Below are positions 37,118 to 49,691 of a stretch of 64,000 nucleotides of DNA, piece after piece; the stretch's first letter is position 1, and every line of letters begins with the position of its first letter. Made by a program: the position numbers and the translations under genes. The notes below the pieces were generated by a model. The model ran no database searches. It saw only the letters and a list, made by a program, of their open reading frames with translations, and had not been told where the DNA came from. The DNA is from Clytia hemisphaerica. Lineage: Eukaryota > Cnidaria > Hydrozoa > Leptothecata > Clytiidae. The DNA lies in the NCBI GenBank assembly GCA_902728285.1, contig CACVBU010000893.1:273863-337862 (forward strand), in the 5' to 3' direction.

Positions 37118-37659
37118 GCAAAATTTAAGTTAGCATGTCCTCTTTCTAATAAAAGTGGTTTTGAGTCTAAACAAGACTTTGTTCGGCCTCAGTGGCTCGC
37201 CAAACGTCCAAAGTTTTTTCTGCTGCACCCGGTATAAGTAGCCGTGATTTCAAATATTTTGCCAAAATGAAAGAATTGGACTTCAAGTGGGATTTTCCAA
37301 AATCAACATTTTGTTTTGCGAAAAAAAAATCAAAACTAAAAGAGATTTACAAAGATTACACACACATAAAAAATCGTTTGAAGCAAATATTACTGATGAA
37401 ATTGATTAAAACGGTTCTAGTTCCCAAGGTGGAATCAAAAGGTATAAATTCACCCTTTCGGGGCTCTGAAATTTACTTGGATAATTATTCATTTTATTAG
37501 CTCCGCGAAATTTTTTCATAATTCATTTTAATCATTTTGGATCAAACAAAAAGCTTTAAAATATACCAAATGACAAAAATCAAAATAATGCTTGTTGACG
37601 AGTGTTAGAAAAATAATACTTAAAACCATTTTTTTCTATTTACATACATTTCACAAGGA

Positions 37660-37810
37660 GCACAAACCGACCGACTGGCACCCATCTCTTGCTTTAAAAG
37701 AGTTGAAAATTTGAGAAAATGCACTCTAAGGGCATGAATTTCACCAAGTTTTTCTGCGCTGCAAGGTTGCAATTCTAAAAGCCAGTTTTTTCGCTGCACA
37801 AACCGAAAGT
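37660..37810 (+). repeat. Decayed relative of the G-run MITE body
   Basis: GCACTCTAAGGGCATGAATT, then a GCGCTGCAAGG phrase and TTCTAAAAGCCA, matches in order the right half of the element at 25164-25523 (GCACTGTAAGGGTATGATTT ... TTAGAAGCCA). The G-run termini are gone. Confidence 0.4.
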
Positions 37811-38143
37811 TGGCAGCCTAGGAGTTGTGATATCTTGATAGATTTTAAGTGACATAAAACTTTTTATTGCAGTAGCAGCAATAAAAGGTCTGAAAGAAAA
37901 AGTTGAAGGGACTGAAAAATCAGTTTTATGTCTGTGCTCCTTGTGTTTTTGTATTTAATTGACCTGTAACCAATAGGGTGTAGTAAGGGGCGGGAAAAAG
38001 GTGTTTCTATCATATTCCATTTTCTAGAAAAATAAATCACTTATTTCGCTTCACTTCACCCTTTCTCAGGTTATAGCTCCAAAGTATAACAAAGTTTAAA
38101 ATAACTCAAATGAATGTCTTCAAAATAAAATCCATTGAATAAG

Positions 38144-40154
38144 TTATTCGATACTCTCTTCGTTGTGTCGTGGATTCAAACGAGCTCTTGACGAAAAGAT
38201 GGACCGTTTGAGCTGCGCGTACGCAAACATACCCCGTAAGAAAATCATCCAACCTGAAAAAAAAAATGTGAAAATGTCACAGTCCGCTCTCTAACATAGA
38301 TCATATCGGAAGTGAGGAAGGTGTTGACCTTCTTTATAGAGAATATTTTAAAGAAAAAAGGTTTGTAAGGATTAGGAGACACATTTTGTCATCTTTTTGG
38401 ATTCTTACTGAAAAACTCAAAGTGGCATCTGGTTGACATTTAAAACTGATGAAATAGATAATTCTATACCATGGTAATTTTGATTGTTTGTCTATTCAAA
38501 AAAAGCTTAAATGACATGGACTCTAATTTGTAATAACAAGACCAGTAACTAATTGAGAAAAAAGAGTGTATCCATCCTATTGTACAGTAATAAAAAACAA
38601 TTACGCGTTAATTGAGTTAATTACCTAATAGAATTACACAATATAGTAGCCAATCGTTTCCATCGAAATATTCCTTTAGCATTTCCTTGTGCTGAAAAAT
38701 GAAGAGTGAAAATGAAAAATAGAAAAAGAAAATAATATATACTACACTGTTTTTAATGGAGCAATGACGCTTATGAATTAATGCATAAAAAAGAACAATT
38801 TAAAGAAATCAGCTTAGATTGAGGTTTATTTTAAGTAAAATAATGCTGAACATAATTAAATTTAAGGATAAAAATTATTTGAGGAGCAAAATCATAAGTA
38901 TCAAAAAATGGATAAGCCTTAACAAGAAATATTGGTTTTTATTCCTATCAAATAAAACTTTTCTTTAGAAAGAATCTCAAAAAGATTCAGAATGTGTGTG
39001 ACAAAAGTCATAATACTTTCTATTTGATTAATTGCTTGATAAAAAGATTTTTGCGACCCAAAGCAAAAGATTTTGAGTAGCAGCCACACTTTACCTTTAC
39101 AATGAAAGCCCATTTGACAAGAGATAATCCAAAGCCAGAAAAAGCACCATAATGTGAGGAAAGCGTGCTAGTACTACAATATGCAACAATGAATCCCAAT
39201 CCGTTAAAGATGAAAGACACTGAAAGTAAATTGAAGAAATATAAAGTTTTAAAGTCGTGTCGAACTGAACCTTTAAATTGAGATTGAATTGACAAACAGT
39301 AAAGGTTTGGATGCTACATTTTTATGGGACCTGTCGAACACGTGAAAATATGACAGCGGTAGACTTGAAACTTACTAAGGAAGCACAATATGAAACCAAT
39401 ATCTGTCCCAACATTCTCTTCTGTAACTTCTAAAAAGGAAAAAAGTCAAAAATAAAACACACCTACATCCAGCGGTAAGGTGAGGCAAAACAAGATGCTT
39501 TTAAACAAATCAGTGAAAAGGATATAACTTATTTTAAGTAGCAAACGAGCAATTAGAATGAAAATAGTCTCTTACCTTGGTTATCTCCAGTCACAAAGAA
39601 GAAACGAATCTGAAAATAAAAGGTGGTATTCATAATCAATTCTAAGGAGTCTATAAGAAATTACTCTTCCATACGATAAGATTATTGTATAAGATGACCT
39701 TTAATCTCAAAAAACCCCTTACTTTTTTAAAAGGTACTTCTTTTCCCTAATGGAGATAGCTATTGTATAAATGCACACTGCCCCTAATTTCAATTTTCCA
39801 ATAAAATATGGAACAAAATGATCTTACCCTATTGAAGCCTTGGTGATCTTCAGGCTCGCTATCATCAATATTTTGTGATTCATTATAGGTAGGTAATTTG
39901 ACGATATCAGTGTAAAGTGGTGGTGATTGATTTAAAAGGTCATCTGTTTGTGCCGGTTGTACTGTTTCTGATTCATTGTTATCTGTGCTTGGTTCGTAGG
40001 GTGGTGGGGCGTCATCAAGTGCTTGTGTGGGTGTAGGTGTTGAAGCAGTAGTTTCTGTTATTGACTGTGTTGTAGATAGAGAAGCAGTTGCTGTTGATGT
40101 AGTTGGAGTTGATGTGGTTACTACGATATCATCATCCACATCTTCACTGTTGAG
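38144..40154 (-). CDS. ndfip: NEDD4-family interacting protein (NDFIP1/2 family), first exon not found
   Basis: Six exons with matching phases: 40154-39828, 39609-39576, 39429-39376, 39219-39095, 38691-38625, 38253-38144 (stop). They give 238 residues. The N-terminal cytosolic part is Thr/Ser/Pro-rich and carries PPPY, PPLY and LPTY, the WW-domain-binding motifs that recruit NEDD4-type ubiquitin ligases. Three membrane segments follow: GFILCFLMSFIFNGLGFIVA, the SGFGLSLVKWAFIV segment and WLLYCVILLGWMIFLRG. The SSHYGAFSGFGLSLVKWAFI block and a YFDGNDW motif are diagnostic of NDFIP. In animals these proteins sit in Golgi/endosome membranes and control ubiquitination of transporters and signalling proteins. 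No ATG precedes the first motif in this exon; the exon opens at an acceptor (TTCATTTAG), so the start codon lies upstream. It converges with the START-domain gene. NDFIP1 and NDFIP2 are not resolved. Confidence 0.9.
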
Positions 40155-42859
40155 CTAAATGAACAATACGTTGATTTAAATCTAAAGATGTTTGTAAAAC
40201 CAGTTTACTAGCCTCATGAAATTGAAAGAGTGAAACAACTGGAAAGGATGATTAGGGCACAAGCATTCAGTTAGTCATAAAAATATCCTGCCAAAATTAA
40301 AAATTAATATTGTGAAAGTAATTTTTTTGAGAAGATGAGCCAACTTTGGCAATTCTTGTGTTTGTGATGGCTGCGTTGATTCAGGGTGATGGTGATTTGG
40401 GGTGCTAAGAACCATGTTGACTTTAATAAAGTTGAAATATATTTGAAAATTAGATAAAAAACTTTATGGCTTTATACCCCATCATCATAGATATGGTTTT
40501 ACTTCTATGATCATGATAACTTATGATGGTGCGAGCCGAAAAGCTTTTCAACTAATTGATTTTTTCATTAAGTTTCTCGTATTAAAATTCTTTTCTCTCT
40601 TTCTTTTCTTTCGAAGTAGCCATGTTCATTTCCCTTTTGCATGTTTTCGCCAGAATTTTTCTTCAGGTCACCATTTTTTTCTTTAAGTTTGTCTTTGTTT
40701 TGTTTTTGAAGCGGCTATCTATTGAGTCTTCATTTGACAAAAAAACAGGAATTTTTTAAGTCTTTCCGGAGATTCAAAAAATGCACTGGTTTCCTTTGTT
40801 TTTTCATACCAGAGCTAGAAACTTCAGATTGAAATTGTTAAGTTTAAGACTGAGCATGTCCCTCAAATGTTTTTATCGCAATGTAAAAGTCTTCTTTTTT
40901 CTATTTTCAATTTTATTGGGTCACATCGGCAACTTCTAATTTCAAACCTGATTGCATCAACTTTTTCATCAATATTTTAGACAAAGGAAACTGTTTCGGT
41001 TTGATTTTAAAGGCTTTCTATCATACTCATATTGTTATTGACAGGTATTTATATGAATGCAAGTTGAAATGTTTTTTCTTACAAAGCTTTTTTGTCCATA
41101 CTGTACATACTGTGAGAGATCCTGTAACTCTCATCAGTGGAAGGAAACTTGCATAGCCATCAAATGCCTGACTAATCAAAGCAGCAAAATTTCAAAAGAA
41201 ATGAAAGTAATGAACTACAGCGCAGCTCCACTCGCAGCTCTTCTCTATCATTTCAGAATCTCATATTTGCCAACACATGTATTTTTGGCAAGTTACTCGC
41301 CAACTTGCGAGTAAATAAAACAGTGTGGTTGTATAATAAAAAATTTGTGGAATTCAGACATTTGGTGGCTGTGGACATGTAATCTTTAAATCTAGTAATG
41401 ATATTAAAAATAATTATGCATGACATCACTTTTGATGATTATTAGAAGATATAATTTTTTACAACCCGCAAATGCTGTATATCAGGTTTATTTTGATTTA
41501 ACTTTTGTATTTTAATGACCAGCCAGGTCATTCATTTGAGGGCTATGTATGTTAGCCTCCACTGGATGCAAGTTACCCCATCTCACGGTAGGTTGGCAGA
41601 TGATTCATCCACCAGGATGCAAGTGAAATTTTCCAATCTGCAGACCAAGAAAGGGGTTCGGTTATTATCAGATAGGTTAGGGTTGGAGCTAGAGAGTCAC
41701 AATATAAGGCCGAAGGCCTTCTTAGGAGCATTCATACCCTGAGACTTAACTTAGGATCCCGTAGCAGTTACAGTAGTGGAAGTACCTTGATTTTTTAAGC
41801 ATGTTCAAAGTTCACAATAACAACTTTCCTTTTATTGCAGAATCCAAACGAGCAAGAACAAGTCATTAAAACTAAAAGTCAGCGCTCCATGGTTGTGACG
41901 TATATAGTTTACGAAATTGTTTGATAAAATGACATATTATATATACTTTTTAACAATTTTTTTACGTCATCTTTTTTGAAGCTTCTTAGTAGGAGAATGT
42001 GTCTTTCTATAAGGAATTTTATAACACTTCCTGGCCGATTAAAAAGACGATCAGAAAACGAAAGCTTCTTTGTTTTTCATTTTTGCATTTTTATGGGGAA
42101 GAATGAGATTTTCAGAAGATGCTTTATTCAATGCTATGGTATGCTAATGCTATGATATTATTCATGTCTTTAAAGAAGGGTATCAGAATTAAACAAGGGA
42201 TGTTGATATTGGACCAACTTACGGTAGTTACTTTGTTCTTTTGCTATTTTCTTTTGTTCTATGTGACATATAAAGATGACATAAAGACGCTTCACAGATC
42301 GGAGTACTTCCTCCAAACTGCGTAGGGATCCTTGTAGTATTCTACTTGCCCATTCCTCAAAATGTTTTTAGACATTTACGGTAATAATGGTAGGTAATAT
42401 AAATCTGAAGAATACATTAATGTGACAGAGCAGCTCACACACAGTACATTTTTATCAACATATAAAAGCAAGCAAGATAAAAAGGGTTATTTGTATTTTT
42501 CGTTATTAGGCTTTGAAATTAAAGAAGCATTCCTTGATTCAAAGTTACCTTTTGATAAGCTGGCTTGGGGGCCATCCCTGTTGGATTGCAAAGAAGAAAC
42601 CTTTTCGTCGATTGAAATTTAACAGATTCACAGCAAAATTCTTAACGTTTTTGCCAAAAAAGTCACATTCGGTGGTTGATAAACAACAAAATTTTTATTA
42701 GCTCATTTTTTTCCGAACAAAGAACAGACCTGGAAAACTTACGTTTCTTCCACATTTCGCAGTGGAGATTCCTGCTAGAATCTGGTCTTTAATTTAAATA
42801 GTTCTCTTTAAAGATGGCGGACTTAAAAACACTTTCGTTTTCGAATTTTACAGCCGAAC
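40155..42859. other. Intergenic stretch upstream of NDFIP
   Basis: Holds the missing NDFIP first exon and promoter, which I could not locate. Decayed arms of a foldback family (see 52306-52530) lie at about 41125-41260 and 41513-41610. No other gene is supported. Confidence 0.5.
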
Positions 42860-42870
42860 TTTCACTTTTA

Positions 42871-43000
42871 CCAAAAGCAAGCCAGCACCACATTCAACAC
42901 CAGTTTCGCAGCACCACATTCGGCACTTTCGTTTTCGCTCCAGCACCACATTCGGTAATTCCAGCACCACATTCAACTTTCTGCCCAATTTTCATACTGA
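42871..43000 (+). repeat. GCACCACATTC minisatellite, left arm end
   Basis: The word CAGCACCACATTC recurs five times with spacers CGGCACTTTCGTTTTCGCTC and similar. The inverted counterpart is at 48004-48174. Likely binding sites or hairpin DNA near the transposon terminus (inference). Confidence 0.7.
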
Positions 43001-44239
43001 AGGAGAGTATTCCTATTCTGGAAATTATGATTCCTATCAAGCCTTATCTATTAGCTTCCATTTAAAGCAAAAATGTAGTCTCTATCACCATTTCTCTTCA
43101 TAGCCTTGCGTTATAAAGACACCTCGGTAGAGTACCGAAAATCTTAATTTTGGTGTTTTGGACTAGAAATTGTACTGAAGGAGAGTATTCCTATCCCGGA
43201 AATTATGATTCCTATCAAGCCTTATTTATCAGCTTCCATTTAAAGCCAAAATGAAGTCTCTATCACTATTTCCTTTCACAGCCTCACGTTTTAAAGACAC
43301 CTCGGTAGAGTACCAACGATCCTAATTTTGGTGTTTTGGACTAAAAATTGTACTGAAGGAGAGTATTCCTATCCTGGAAATTATGATTCCTATCAAACTT
43401 TATATATTAGTTTCCATTTAAAGCAAAAACGAAGTCTCTATCACCATTTCCCTACTCAGCCTCACGTTTTAAAGACACCTCGGTAGAATACCGAATATCT
43501 TAATTTTGGTGTTCTGAACTAAAAATTGTACTGAAGGAAAGTATTCCTATCCTGGAAATTATAATTCCTATCAAGCTATATACATTACCTTCCATTTAAA
43601 GCCAAAATAAAGTCTTTATCGCCATTTCTCTCCATAGCCTCGCGTTATAAAGACACCTCGGTAGAGTACCGAAAATCTTAATTTTGGTGTTTTGGGGGTG
43701 TTTTGGACTAGAAATTGTACTGAAGGAGAGTATTCCTATCCTGGAAATTATGATTCCTATCAAGCCTTATCTATTAGCTTCCATTTAAAGCCAAAATGAA
43801 GTCTCTATCACTATTTCCTTTCACAGCCTCACGTTTTAAAGACACCTCGGTAGAGTACCGAAAATGTTTTGCTTTCAAGATTATGAAATACATAGTCGAA
43901 TGAATATTCATAATATTCATAAGAAATGGTTTGAGAATTTGCCGTATTTTTTGTCTAAACCCTTCATTTTAATGTTACGTGGTAGTGTTAAAATTTCAAA
44001 GCCGCCTTACTTCATGGTTATTCGCATATTTTGGATTGTGAGTCGTCTGTGACAACGTTTGGGACCGCTAGTTTTATGATATATTTTATGGTTTATGAAT
44101 TAATTCAAAACTAATTTCACAGGTCACGTGACCTTTTATATGACTAAATAAGTAGCCTCGCTAGCAAATCAAGTCAAAAAGTATGTTGACGTTTCTTTGA
44201 AAGAAATAATTAAAAAAGCAATTATAAGAGCAATAGCAT

Positions 44240-44699
44240 GGTTGGTGCCCCGGGGGGGGGGGCACTCGATTTCGAAATGACGGTATGTGCCGCGCAAAAT
44301 CTGCTTTTCAAAATCGTACCCTTACATAATATCGCTGAAAAGGTACCCTTTCAGTGCATTTCTCTTGATTTACCCAACCCTTATAGTCCACTATATTTCT
44401 CAGCTGTAAATCTGCGTGAAAGAAGAAGCTTGGGAAATTTTCTGTTTCAAAGAAAAACTGAGAAAACTATTCTTGTCAGCTGTAATTATCAGTCAATAGA
44501 AACTTTTTCAAACAAACGAGAAGTAAAAACCTTTCTTTTTAACAATTACTTTGAATTTGTTTCAAAATTCGACCCTTGCAGTGAAATCTCACAGAAACAC
44601 ACCCTTACAGTGCATTTTGGGATGCTGAAAAACCCTACCCTTAAGCGAGGCACATGACGTAGGCTAGATCATATGAGTGCCCCCCCCCGGGGGTTGGTG
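44240..44699. mobile_element. Second G-run MITE copy, nested in the foldback element
   Basis: Left end CCCCGGGGGGGGGGGGCACT and right end GAGTGCCCCCCCCCCGGG; GGTTGGTG flanks both ends (44240-44247 and 44692-44699). Reverse-complemented, it shows the same ACACCAACC flanks as 25156-25531. The body shares TGCACTGTAAGGGT words. A 139-codon frame across it is a chance product. Confidence 0.75.
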
Positions 44700-45270
44700 T
44701 GTGGTGCACATAGGTGGGCTTCCAAGAGGCCAGTATTCCGTTAAATGACCTTTTTTATCTTTGGTATTCGAAAGAAAAATTACCGTTATTCTGCTATTTG
44801 AGACGTCTTCCAGTATTGATCTTTACACAGTAATCTACCGGTATATTTTCAAACAGACCGGTACAGTAATTCGGTATCTTTGTTCCAAAAAAGGCGAAAA
44901 GAGGAGCTTAAAAACAGCCACTGATAACTCATAAAGATGACATACATTATAATTGATGCCTTCATCAATGACTTCATAAAGAAAATGTTTTCACTTTGTT
45001 ATTTCAAATTTTGTACAATAGACATATTGTACAAACTAACCTCTTTATCTTTTGACCCCAAATTATTAACCGCCGTCCAATCTTCCCGATTTTTTCCCAT
45101 TGATAAGGAGTCTCTAAGAAAAACAGATTTGAACTCCTAACATTATTAGGACTGTTTAAACACGCAGCATACGGCATATTGCTCGAATTCTCGGGTGCAG
45201 CAATCGCTAAGAGTCAAGTGCACGTGTAGATAATCCCTTGTTCAACAGAGGCGATTACCCTGTGTAACAC

Positions 45271-45296
45271 CCCTGTGTCACAGACCCGCTGGGACC
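45271..45296 (+). repeat. Copy of the CACAGACCCGCTGGGACC repeat
   Basis: CCCTGTGTCACAGACCCGCT followed by GGGACC; then CCCGTACCCGCTGG. Within the middle of the large foldback element. Confidence 0.55.
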
Positions 45297-46914
45297 CTTA
45301 CTGGCCCGTACCCGCTGGTTTCGATAGGAATTTTTATCCCCACTGTTAGAAAAGGTTTCTCTGGAGCTGTTGAGATAGGCTCCCCTATTCAGTTCAGTTC
45401 TACAACTGAGGTACACACCAATCCCATATTTAAAGGGGGAGCGAAGTGCAGGTGTACAAAGCAATCAGCTATGTTTCTAATAGTAATAGGAGATAAACAT
45501 CTTTGAATCACACTAGTTTAACCATCTCTCTCGAAGCGTTCCTTATGATAAAAGCCTGGTTATACATCTAGTGCGTGATGCAGGGCCCAGAGTCATTGCA
45601 GGCGGAAGACCCTGGTCTCCCCACGTTTATAAAAACAAAAAGAAATTTTTAATCCCTAACGGACTTTCAAGAACCTCTGTTATTGACAAAATCAAATTAT
45701 GGTCGTATTGAAGCAAATAAAAGAGGGTCAAAATTAGATAGTTTTCTCTTCGGCGCCAACCATGGTCCATAGTCACTTATGTTTTTTGTCATTCCATTTT
45801 TGGGAGCAAAACAGGGGCATCAATTGGAGTCATCAAACAACATCAGTTTTTTCTAGTCAGGTACTTAGCAAAATCTCACTAGTCATACTCTACAACCTCT
45901 GGCCATTTAGCTTGCACAAAAAAGTTTCCAGCGATTCGTTTCGATATTGCCAGTATTGTCAGATTTAATTGACTTTTTGCCAGAGCCTGTTTTTAAGGAT
46001 TTTTTTACCAAGATTAAGGAATTTCAAGAAAAAATTACCGGCATTTCGTACCCCCATTTTCTTAACCCTCCCCCTCCACTGCTGCGAGAGCAAAGGTATT
46101 TTCTTTAGAGTAAACTGAAAACTGAGTCGTCCATAATTTGTATCAGAATCAGGGCTTGTTTGTATATCTTTTTGAGCGTTTTAAGCATGTGAATAATAAA
46201 TTTGAACTTATTTTTTTTGCTTTACTTTTTTAAAAAGAGCTCTGGCCATGTCCATATAGTACCATGGAGGTATAAAGAAACAGGAGAACTATGCTATTGT
46301 AACCATGCTCGCCCTACGATTAAAAATATTACGAGGTATGCACTTTTGTTGATAGGTAAAATCTTAATGGCTAACTTAAGTGTTGGAAATAAGATGGGAC
46401 GAGATTCATTGTTTCTGACATTGGTGTAAGAAAATATTTGGATTAAAAAAGGGCCTGTAAACTTTGCAATCCTTCATCAAATGACAAGATTTTTCGATCA
46501 ACATTTTCATCAAGGTGAACTCTATTGCTTAATACTTACCTCCAAAATTCTCCAGCGACTTTTTGTCTACAAATTGGGTCTGAAATTGTGTGTGCTTGCT
46601 TATAAAGAACTTTTCATTTTCTGGCTTGAGAAAATATCTTTTCAAAACAAAATTTAATGGATGACAAAATTGAACGCAAAATTATTTCGTGGAGCCATAT
46701 TTTATTTTATTCTCATATATTAGAAGGCTGGAAATCTTCGATGCTGATAGTAAGAATGTTCAGAGCAAACTTGAGTTCTACTAAAAAGTCGTATTTCATC
46801 GGGCGAGCCTAGAATTTCTTTTGATTTATTACATAAAAGAAATCTTTAACGACCAATTACCGACAAATTCATCTCCTGTCTTTCTTTATACCTCTATGAT
46901 AGTACATCCCTATC

Positions 46915-46935
46915 TCACAGACCCGGTGGGAGGTG
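46915..46935 (+). repeat. Partial copy of the CACAGACCCGCTGGGACC repeat
   Basis: CTCACAGACCCGGTGGGAGG, the fourth copy in the window, at the junction with the right arm of the large foldback element. Confidence 0.45.
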
Positions 46936-49087
46936 GGAACGATGGAACCAACAATACATTGAACAAATCGGGATGCCGAGGTGCCTTTAAAACGTGAGGC
47001 TGGGAAGGGAAATGATGATAGAGACTTCATTTTGGCTTGAAATGGAAGGTAATAGGTAATGCTTGATAGGAATCATAATTTCTAGTATAGGAATACTCTC
47101 CTTCAGTATGATTTTTAGTCCAAAACACCAAAATTAAGACATTCGGCACTCTACCGAGGTGTCTTTAAAACGCGAGGCTGTGAAGGGAAATGGTGATAGA
47201 GACTTCATTCTGGCTTTAAATGGAAGGTAATATATTAAGCTAGATAGGAATCATAATTTCCAGGAAAAGAATACTCTTCTTCTAGTTCTGTACAATTTAA
47301 AGGCCAGAATACCAAAATTGAAATTTTCGGTACTCTGCCGAGGTGTCTTTAAAACGTGAGGCTGAGTAGGGAAATGGTGATAGAGACTTTATTTTGGCTT
47401 TAAATGGAAGGCAATGTATAAAACTTGATAGGAATTGTAATTTCAAGGATAGGAATACTCTCCTTCAGTACAATTTTTAGTTCAGAACACCAAAATTAAG
47501 ATATTCGGTACTCTACCGAGGTGTCTTTATAACGCGAGGCTATGAAGAGAAATGGTGATAGAGACTTCATTTTTGCTTTAAATGGAAACCAATAGATGAA
47601 GCTTGATAGGAATCATAATTTCCGGGATAGGAATACTTTCCTTCAGTACAATTTTTAGTCCAAAACACCAAAATTAGGATCGTTGGTACTCTACCGAGGT
47701 GTCTTTAAAACGTGAGGCTGTGAAAGGAAATGGTGATAGAGACTTCATTTTGGCTTTAAATGGAAGTTGATAGATAAGGCTTGATAGGAATCATAATTTC
47801 CGGGATAGGAATACTCTCCTTCAGTACAATTTCTAGTCCAAAACACCAAAATTAAGATTTTCGGTACTCTACCGAGGTGTCTTTATAACGCGAGGCTATG
47901 AAGAGAAATGGTGATAGAGACTTCATTTTTGCTTTAAATGGAAGCTGTTAGATAAGGCTTGATAGGAATCATAATTTCCAGAATAGGAATACTCTCCTTC
48001 AGTATGAAAATTGGGCAGAAAGTTGAATGTGGTGCTGGAATTACCGAATGTGGTGCTGGAGCGAAAACGAAAGTGCCGAATGTGGTGCTGGAGCGAAAAC
48101 GAAAGTGCCGAATGTGGTGCTGCGAAACTGGTGTTGAATGTGGTGCTTTGAATGTGGTGCTGGCTTGCTTTTGGTTTCACTTTTAGCTGCTAGCTACCAG
48201 AACAATTCAGTTCAGGTGTTCAGGTAAGGTTTTAACTTGTTCATTTATTGCTATTTTCCTTCTCTGTGCTTGGTAAGATTTCTTTTGTTGAAAGTATTTT
48301 AACGAAGCTATTGGAAATTTTGAGGATTTTGATAGGATTGCTATTTCTATGTATCTATGGCTTTAGCCTTATTTGGCCTTATTATGCTTTATAAGAACGT
48401 GACATCCCCTCGCCTGATAAACCAGACGTAATTAATCGAACAGCTCGATTACCGAACTAATCGAACTTTGTCGAACTTAATCGAACGACAAAAGTTCGAT
48501 TAAATTCTTTAATCAAACTTTTCAAAAGTCGCTACTAAAATTGTGAGTATTCGATTAAGTTCGACGAAACATATTAAGTTTCACAAAGTTCAACAACGAG
48601 AAATTTTCGACAAATTCGACAAAAAAACGGTTAGTTTGAAACACAGGAGACAGGACACAGGACGCAGGTCATACAAACGACAGACCGGAAAATTGTAACA
48701 CACTCGCAACATATATAATTCATAAAATGTTTCTAAAAACATTATACACAATGGATTATATATTATAATAATTATATATTATACAAAATACGCTATTTAG
48801 AAGATTTTTAAAAATGACAAGCCATCAATCCCAAATATTGACAAAATGACATTTAAATTATTATAGTCAGGTAGAATCTACAATTAATCAAGGGGGGACC
48901 CTTGACAACTGATTTTTAATTTTCTTTATATACTCATCGAGAGGAATCTCCCTGTCAGTTGGCCACACTAGCGTCCCGCCAAAATGCGTATCAAAGATTA
49001 ATGCTGCGAAAGCGCTATATCGTTTACTTGACTCTCAAGCAAAAAAATGCACCGCAAAACTTCTAAAGGGATTCATGAAAAAATAAT

Positions 49088-49691
49088 AGGGGGGGATGTT
49101 AGGACTAATTTTTTAAGCCCATTTGTCAAAAGTTGCCATTGGGTATAAAAAGAAGAAAAATTCATGTAAAAACCCTGTGGAACTTTTTTCAAGGCTGCCA
49201 CGGGTAGGGTGCCACCGCCGCTCCGCCAGCAAAATCGAAATTTCAAAAATTTTTAAAACATAGCGAAGTGACCCCTCATTTGAAAGGTATTTTCATGCTG
49301 ATTAAGAAAATCAATATTGTAAGGGTGAAAGACACTCTCACAAGAACTAACTTAAGAAAAACGATCAAAAAATTGCGTTTTTAGCAAAATCCTCAAAATT
49401 TTGCCAACTGTTGGAAATTACTTTTCGTGACAGTGTTATTCAACCTCATTATATTGATTTTCTTAACCAGCATGAAAATACCTTTCAAATGAGGGGTCAC
49501 TTCACTATGTTTTGAAAATTTTTGAAATTTCGATTTTGCTGGCGGAGCCACGGTGGCACCCTGCCCGTGGCAACCTTGAAAAGGGTACCACAGGGTTTTA
49601 ACATAATTTTTTCTTCGTTTTATACTCAAAGGCAGCTTTTGACAAATGGGCTAAGAATTTATGCCATTTTTGCAAAATAACATCCCCCCCT
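49088..49691. mobile_element. 604-bp near-palindromic foldback MITE
   Basis: Arms of about 250 bp are inverted copies: AGGGGGGGATGTTA at the left and AACATCCCCCCCT at the right, pairing on through GCCCATTTGTCAAAAG, CCCTGTGG, GGGTGCCACC and TGACCCCTCATTTGAAAGGT to a spacer of about 120 bp. AAAAATAA flanks both sides (8 of 9 bases with the next), suggesting a hAT-size duplication. No coding. Confidence 0.75.

Larger units (their letters stand above)
34397..38143. other. Intergenic stretch with transposons, no supported gene
   Basis: Between the convergent START-domain and NDFIP genes. Two elements are listed separately (36140-36604 and 36722-37117), plus a decayed relative of the G-run MITE at 37660-37810. 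A 150-codon plus-strand frame at 35230-35682 ends in an acidic tail (EEENEDFCEEEYFNFEE), but it has no recognisable domain and no gene context, so it is not called. Confidence 0.5.
42860..48185. mobile_element. 5.3-kb foldback transposon with tandem-repeat arms and 11-bp target duplication
   Basis: TTTCACTTTTA occurs at 42860-42870 and 48175-48185, bounding an element that starts CCAAAAGCAAGCCAGCACCA and ends GCTTGCTTTTGG. Each arm has an outer block of GCACCACATTC(GG/AAC) words and then five (left, about 42995-43862) or six (right, inverted, about 46975-48003) units of about 178 bp containing GGAGAGTATTCCTATC and ACACCTCGGTAGAGTACCGA. The middle (about 3.1 kb) carries a G-run MITE at 44240-44699 and no transposase. 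Target size fits Mutator-like elements or Drosophila-type FB elements; the class is inference. One left unit carries an 11-bp duplication (GGTGTTTTGGG). Confidence 0.85.

Noticed and set aside
44238..44657. 139-codon plus-strand frame
   Set aside because: Lies entirely on a G-run MITE; matching words occur in the other non-coding copy.
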